Below, piece after piece: positions 60,940 to 64,000 of a stretch of 64,000 nt of DNA. The stretch is from JABIFK01 sp047619225 (GTDB lineage Bacteria > Latescibacterota > UBA2968). Both the position numbers and the translations under genes were made by a program. Location: positions 7,431 through 71,430 of the forward strand of contig JBLHJX010000002.1 in the NCBI GenBank assembly GCA_047619225.1, given 5' to 3'. Under the pieces are notes generated by a model. The model had not been told where the DNA came from. It made no database searches and worked only from the letters and a program-made list of their open reading frames with translations. Position 1 is the first letter of the stretch; every line of letters begins with the position of its first letter.

Positions 60940-60982
60940 AGGGGACATGCAAGTGCCCATTAAGAATGGGCCTCAGTCCCCT
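60940..60982. other. Nested palindromic element upstream of gltB
   Basis: Outer arms AGGGGAC/GTCCCCT (60940-60946 and 60976-60982) enclose an inner hairpin GCCCATT-AAG-AATGGGC (60955-60971); all 14 pairs are perfect. It lies in a 438-base gene-free spacer otherwise AT-rich. It could be a mobile palindrome (REP-like), an operator or a leader RNA. It does not resemble a riboswitch I know. Nothing else in 60715-61086 is supported. Confidence 0.6.
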
Positions 60983-61086
60983 AAGACGATATTCTAATCG
61001 CAAAAAAGTGATTTGCGTAGAACAAGTGAATATGTTCGCTCACAAGTGTACTGCTTAATTTGGGGAACGGGGAGGTTTTGTGACAT

Positions 61087-61123
61087 GAAAATGCCAGGAT
61101 CGAAGGTTGATCCTGGCATTTTC
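61087..61123 (-). terminator. Terminator hairpin after the ferredoxin gene
   Basis: GAAAATGCCAGGATC, 7-base loop, GATCCTGGCATTTTC: 15 perfect pairs, 30 bases after the stop. Confidence 0.85.
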
Positions 61124-61152
61124 GATAACAAAAAAACAGCAACTATTTCGTT

Positions 61153-61416
61153 TTAATCAAATGCCTTATAGTTGATATCAATATACTCTTTCCACTCTTC
61201 AGGCGTATCTTCTTCAGCGAAGATAGCTTCAACGGGGCATTCAGGTTCACATGCACCACAGTCAATACATTCTTCTGGGTGAATGTAAAGCATATTAAGC
61301 CGTTCACCTTCTGCCAAATTGGTTGCGTCAGGTTCATAAATACAGTCTACCGGACAGACCTCCACGCAGGCCCTATCCATAACATCAATACACGGTTCAG
61401 CAATGATATAGGCCAT
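61153..61416 (-). CDS. fdxA: 7Fe ferredoxin (3Fe-4S/4Fe-4S, FdxA type)
   Basis: 87 residues, starting MAYIIAEPCIDVMDRACVEV. Cysteines at 9, 17, 21 and 25 and CIDCGACEPEC with 50, 53, 56 and 60, the spacing of 7Fe ferredoxins such as mycobacterial FdxA. A 7-residue insertion (ATNLAEG) separates the two halves compared with the shortest forms. A soluble electron carrier; the siroheme reductase nearby, and possibly glutamate synthase, are candidate partners. AAAGGGG lies before the ATG. Confidence 0.92.
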   Translation of the reverse strand: MAYIIAEPCIDVMDRACVEVCPVDCIYEPDATNLAEGERLNMLYIHPEECIDCGACEPECPVEAIFAEEDTPEEWKEYIDINYKAFD

Positions 61417-61599
61417 TTTTGCACCCCTTTCCTGAAATCTTAGTTCTTCAACATCAATCTAAAACCGATTTGTTACCGGCCAAATATACGGATTCTGATG
61501 ATTTTGTCAAGCATTGTGCCCAAAGTTACATCGCAATGCCATTATACTTGGGTATAGACCCATTTTTTAAAACAAAAAAACAGCGTTAATGATCGCCAA

Positions 61600-62172
61600 T
61601 TAAAGATTTGCGAGCAATTGATCTACTGCCCAATTGCCCTCGGCTTGCACATCCAAAACCAAACGCGCCTTGGCATCATCACGTCGAGAGATAGACACCT
61701 TTGCATCACCGTATAATTTACCCAATAAGGCATCCAAATCAGACTGGATAGCTTGCAATGTTTCTTCTGTATTGGGTGCATTGAGCCGATCATTGAGCAC
61801 CACACAGACCTCATTGCCCCGAAAAGCAACCTGATCGCCAACATCACCATCGGTTTCAATCCGACGACACGTCTCGCAAGCCTGCTTCAGGGTTGCTGAC
61901 AAATGTTGTGCAAAATCACCCTCTGCAGATCTTTTACGCTTAAACAACACCCCACGTTTGCCATCTGCATCATCAATGCTAATATCGTATTCATGGCCCA
62001 CCAACAAAGTCACAGGCCCATTTTTCACATGGCTATAATCAGCCACATCAATCAACACATCAGGCCCTGCATTCGCCGAGATCCATTTATTAAACGTCTT
62101 AAACCAAGTCTCAGGCGCAATATCCTGGCCTTTGTCCATATAAAACTTTACAGCAATCTTATGCGTATTCAT
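61600..62172 (-). CDS. Conserved-looking hypothetical protein beside the siroheme reductase
   Basis: 190 residues, soluble. HKIAVKFYMDKGQDIAPETW at the N-terminus, IDVADYSHVKNGPVTLLVGH in the middle, RRIETDGDVGDQVAFRGNEV and LDALLGKLYGDAKVSISRRD later. Single cysteines only, so no obvious metal centre. It directly follows the sulfite/nitrite reductase gene on the same strand (86 bases), so it may assist that enzyme or its cofactor. I do not recognise the family. Confidence 0.75.
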   Translation of the reverse strand: MNTHKIAVKFYMDKGQDIAPETWFKTFNKWISANAGPDVLIDVADYSHVKNGPVTLLVGHEYDISIDDADGKRGVLFKRKRSAEGDFAQHLSATLKQACETCRRIETDGDVGDQVAFRGNEVCVVLNDRLNAPNTEETLQAIQSDLDALLGKLYGDAKVSISRRDDAKARLVLDVQAEGNWAVDQLLANL

Positions 62173-62258
62173 AAATCCCTCAAGTTTTCAAGCTTTCAGT
62201 TTTCAACACCCAACCCATCTTGTTTCTTAAGATGCTGCTGATGCTGAAGAATTGCTTT

Positions 62259-64000
62259 TTAAGCATTCACAACGTTCATACGACCATAACAAGCATAGGC
62301 CTGTTCAATAAAGAGCTGCCCTTCTTCAATGACCCGATGAGCAACATCCTGCGTATAGTCAGCAATTTCTTCTTCGTGCACGCGGAACAAATAGTTTGCA
62401 AACTTAGGACCTGCAAACTGATTATAAAACAGTTCGGTGTCACAAAAACGCGCACGAAACTCTTTCACAATCTCATTGGGGTCTGCTGGTACGTCGAGCC
62501 ACTGCGTTTTAATTAACGCTTTGGCCGCGTGAAGCATGGCACTGTATGCCCCTTTATAAGCGGCTTCATAGTTTCCGTCATCTAACAGCAGTTGCGCCTC
62601 AAACGATTCGGTTTCACAACCCGAAAGTTCAAACTCAACCAAGGTCACAACCTCACCAGCGCATTCACCTTTGCCCATATCGCCCACTGTAAACTCGCGA
62701 CTTTCGCCCCAGTCTACATAAAACGAAGCATCCACATCGTGAGCAGGCACAGCCGTCAAATCGGTCAACATATTTTTGACTTCCTGTTTCCCAATACGCT
62801 TGACATACTCTTGAAAAGTCTCATTGCCCTGCCTATTTGCTACATAATTCCCTGTAATGCATTCAATCACGGCAGGAATATTCTTAGACGGCACAGCGCC
62901 CATGGCCAAACCATAAGAACCCGCATTTTCAGACCATTGACCACCCAACATCACTTGGAAGTGAGGCACCGTATAACCATTCACCTTACGACTGTTGCCA
63001 TAAAAGCCCAAATCGGCCACATGGTGTTGTCCGCACGAGTTAAAACACCCACTGATCTTAATGCGGAAATTTTTAATCGATTCATCCAAATTCATGCTTT
63101 GTGCCGCCAGCCGGGTACGCAATTCAGCCGCCAAACCACGTGAAGAGGAGATCCCCAACTTGCACGTATCGGTTCCAGGACAAGCCGTCACATCCACAAT
63201 CGTACCCGCACCCGGTTCACCCAAGCCCAATGCAACAAGGTCACCATATAATTGTGCCAAATCCGATTCACTCACCCAACGCAAAACAATATTCTGCTCA
63301 ACCGTTGTGCGAATCGTGTCCTTTACATATTTACGAGACAAACTGGCCAACGCGCGTGTCTGACCAGAAGTGATATCGCCCAATGGCAAAGAGACCGTCA
63401 CCGTAGCATAACCTTCTTGACGCTGTTTGTAGACATTGGTCGCTGCCCAAGCATCATAACCTTCGGGTTTGACAGCACCATTGAGGGGTGCAGCAATCTT
63501 AAGCGGTTCTTCTTTATAAGAACCCAAATCATCCAAATAAGCTGTCCAAGCATCATCATGGGGCAAAATGGCGCGTTCTTCATTCACCAAACGCTGAAAC
63601 TCTTCAAGACCAAGCTTGGCCAATAAAAACTTAACACGCGCCCGGGCCCGATTTGCCTTTTCACCCAATCGGGCAAACACACGACAAACAGCCTGCGACA
63701 TAGGCAAAATTTCTTCGGCAGGCAAAAAGTCGGCAAACAACTTCGCTTGATGCGGCACGGCACCCAAACCACCACCCACATAAAATTCAAACCCAACTTT
63801 GCCATCTTGAACTTTGCCAATAAAACCCAAATCATGCATGCTGGTCAACCCACACGCTTCGTGCGCACAACCCGAAAAAGCGATCTTAACCTTGCGACCA
63901 AAATCCTGACAATCGGGGTGGCCCAACATAAAAGTTGCCAAAGCCTTAGAATAAGGCGTCACATCAAATGTCTCGGTGCGGCACACACCCGAAATAGGGC
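62259..64000 (-). CDS. Ferredoxin-type sulfite/nitrite reductase, partial (5' end outside window)
   Basis: The frame is open to the window edge (PISGVCRTETFDVTPYSK at the right end), so the N-terminus is missing. The siroheme/4Fe-4S ligands are present: ACPGTDTCKLG (C-x5-C) and ISGCFNSCGQHH (C-x3-C), with the substrate-side Arg/Lys-rich sequence around. A pseudo-ligand repeat, FSGCAHEACGL, precedes. After the reductase core there is an extra C-terminal domain of about 140 residues, helical (GNYEAAYKGAYSAMLHAAKA, RVIEEGQLFIEQAYACYGRM), HEPN-like in look. It reduces sulfite or nitrite by six electrons; which of the two cannot be told. Confidence 0.88.
   Translation of the reverse strand, partial: PISGVCRTETFDVTPYSKALATFMLGHPDCQDFGRKVKIAFSGCAHEACGLTSMHDLGFIGKVQDGKVGFEFYVGGGLGAVPHQAKLFADFLPAEEILPMSQAVCRVFARLGEKANRARARVKFLLAKLGLEEFQRLVNEERAILPHDDAWTAYLDDLGSYKEEPLKIAAPLNGAVKPEGYDAWAATNVYKQRQEGYATVTVSLPLGDITSGQTRALASLSRKYVKDTIRTTVEQNIVLRWVSESDLAQLYGDLVALGLGEPGAGTIVDVTACPGTDTCKLGISSSRGLAAELRTRLAAQSMNLDESIKNFRIKISGCFNSCGQHHVADLGFYGNSRKVNGYTVPHFQVMLGGQWSENAGSYGLAMGAVPSKNIPAVIECITGNYVANRQGNETFQEYVKRIGKQEVKNMLTDLTAVPAHDVDASFYVDWGESREFTVGDMGKGECAGEVVTLVEFELSGCETESFEAQLLLDDGNYEAAYKGAYSAMLHAAKALIKTQWLDVPADPNEIVKEFRARFCDTELFYNQFAGPKFANYLFRVHEEEIADYTQDVAHRVIEEGQLFIEQAYACYGRMNVVNA

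Overview
The window is a gene-dense bacterial chromosome segment with moderate GC content. It looks like an uncultivated, probably Gram-negative, free-living heterotroph. The inference rests on FtsX/MacB-type permeases, a truncated outer-membrane barrel remnant, sulfatases, a dockerin-plus-propeller secreted protein, many two-component, sigma-factor and SpoIIE-type regulators, and a HisA of eukaryotic (HIS6) type. An FCB or Latescibacterota-like lineage would fit, but no marker gene settles this. I found no rRNA, tRNA or CRISPR array.

Layout. 0-1.5 kb: a Dabb protein and a deiodinase-like selenoprotein read through an in-frame UGA, then a transposase remnant. 1.5-11.4 kb: two paralogous membrane SpoIIE phosphatases flank an ABC permease, ino1, a LysR regulator and thiI; four copies of a GC-rich palindromic repeat surround the permease. 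11.5-14.7 kb: a TPR histidine kinase and an NtrC-type sigma-54 activator. 14.9-18.8 kb: a minus-strand operon running from a sigma-54-type promoter through pspA, five uncharacterised small or membrane proteins (three sharing a C-terminal motif) and an ECF sigma factor. 19-32.4 kb: housekeeping and envelope genes (LysM amidase, CopA, MOSC, ParA, M29 aminopeptidase, HisA, ThiL, a frameshifted secreted lyase, a coiled-coil protein behind two CRP-like boxes, an RF-1-like factor and an S1 protein). 32.5-33.6 kb: a decayed ECF sigma / anti-sigma / outer-membrane set. 33.6-43.4 kb: two sulfatases, each beside a copy of a 230-295 bp dispersed repeat, plus CMD, TrmH, degenerate GGDEF, beta-propeller and enolase-superfamily genes. 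43.4-52.2 kb: a defence-like island (PIN toxin-antitoxin, DprA-like, DUF2283, a broken Eco57I-type restriction-methylase, DUF3800, PLD-SNF2 helicase). 52.3-64 kb: sugar isomerase, Gfo/Idh/MocA oxidoreductase, gltBD, a 7Fe ferredoxin and a siroheme sulfite/nitrite reductase cut by the window edge.

The most interesting functional unit is the sigma-54-type phage-shock-like operon. Its pspA is followed by membrane partners not found in the classical pspABC set. The nearby NtrC-type activator is a plausible, unproven, regulator. Nitrogen and sulfur assimilation (gltBD, ferredoxin, sulfite/nitrite reductase) cluster at the right end. At the non-coding level, degenerate 7-bp-period pyrimidine repeats occur in many gene spacers, and a hairpin element keeps its stem through paired base changes.
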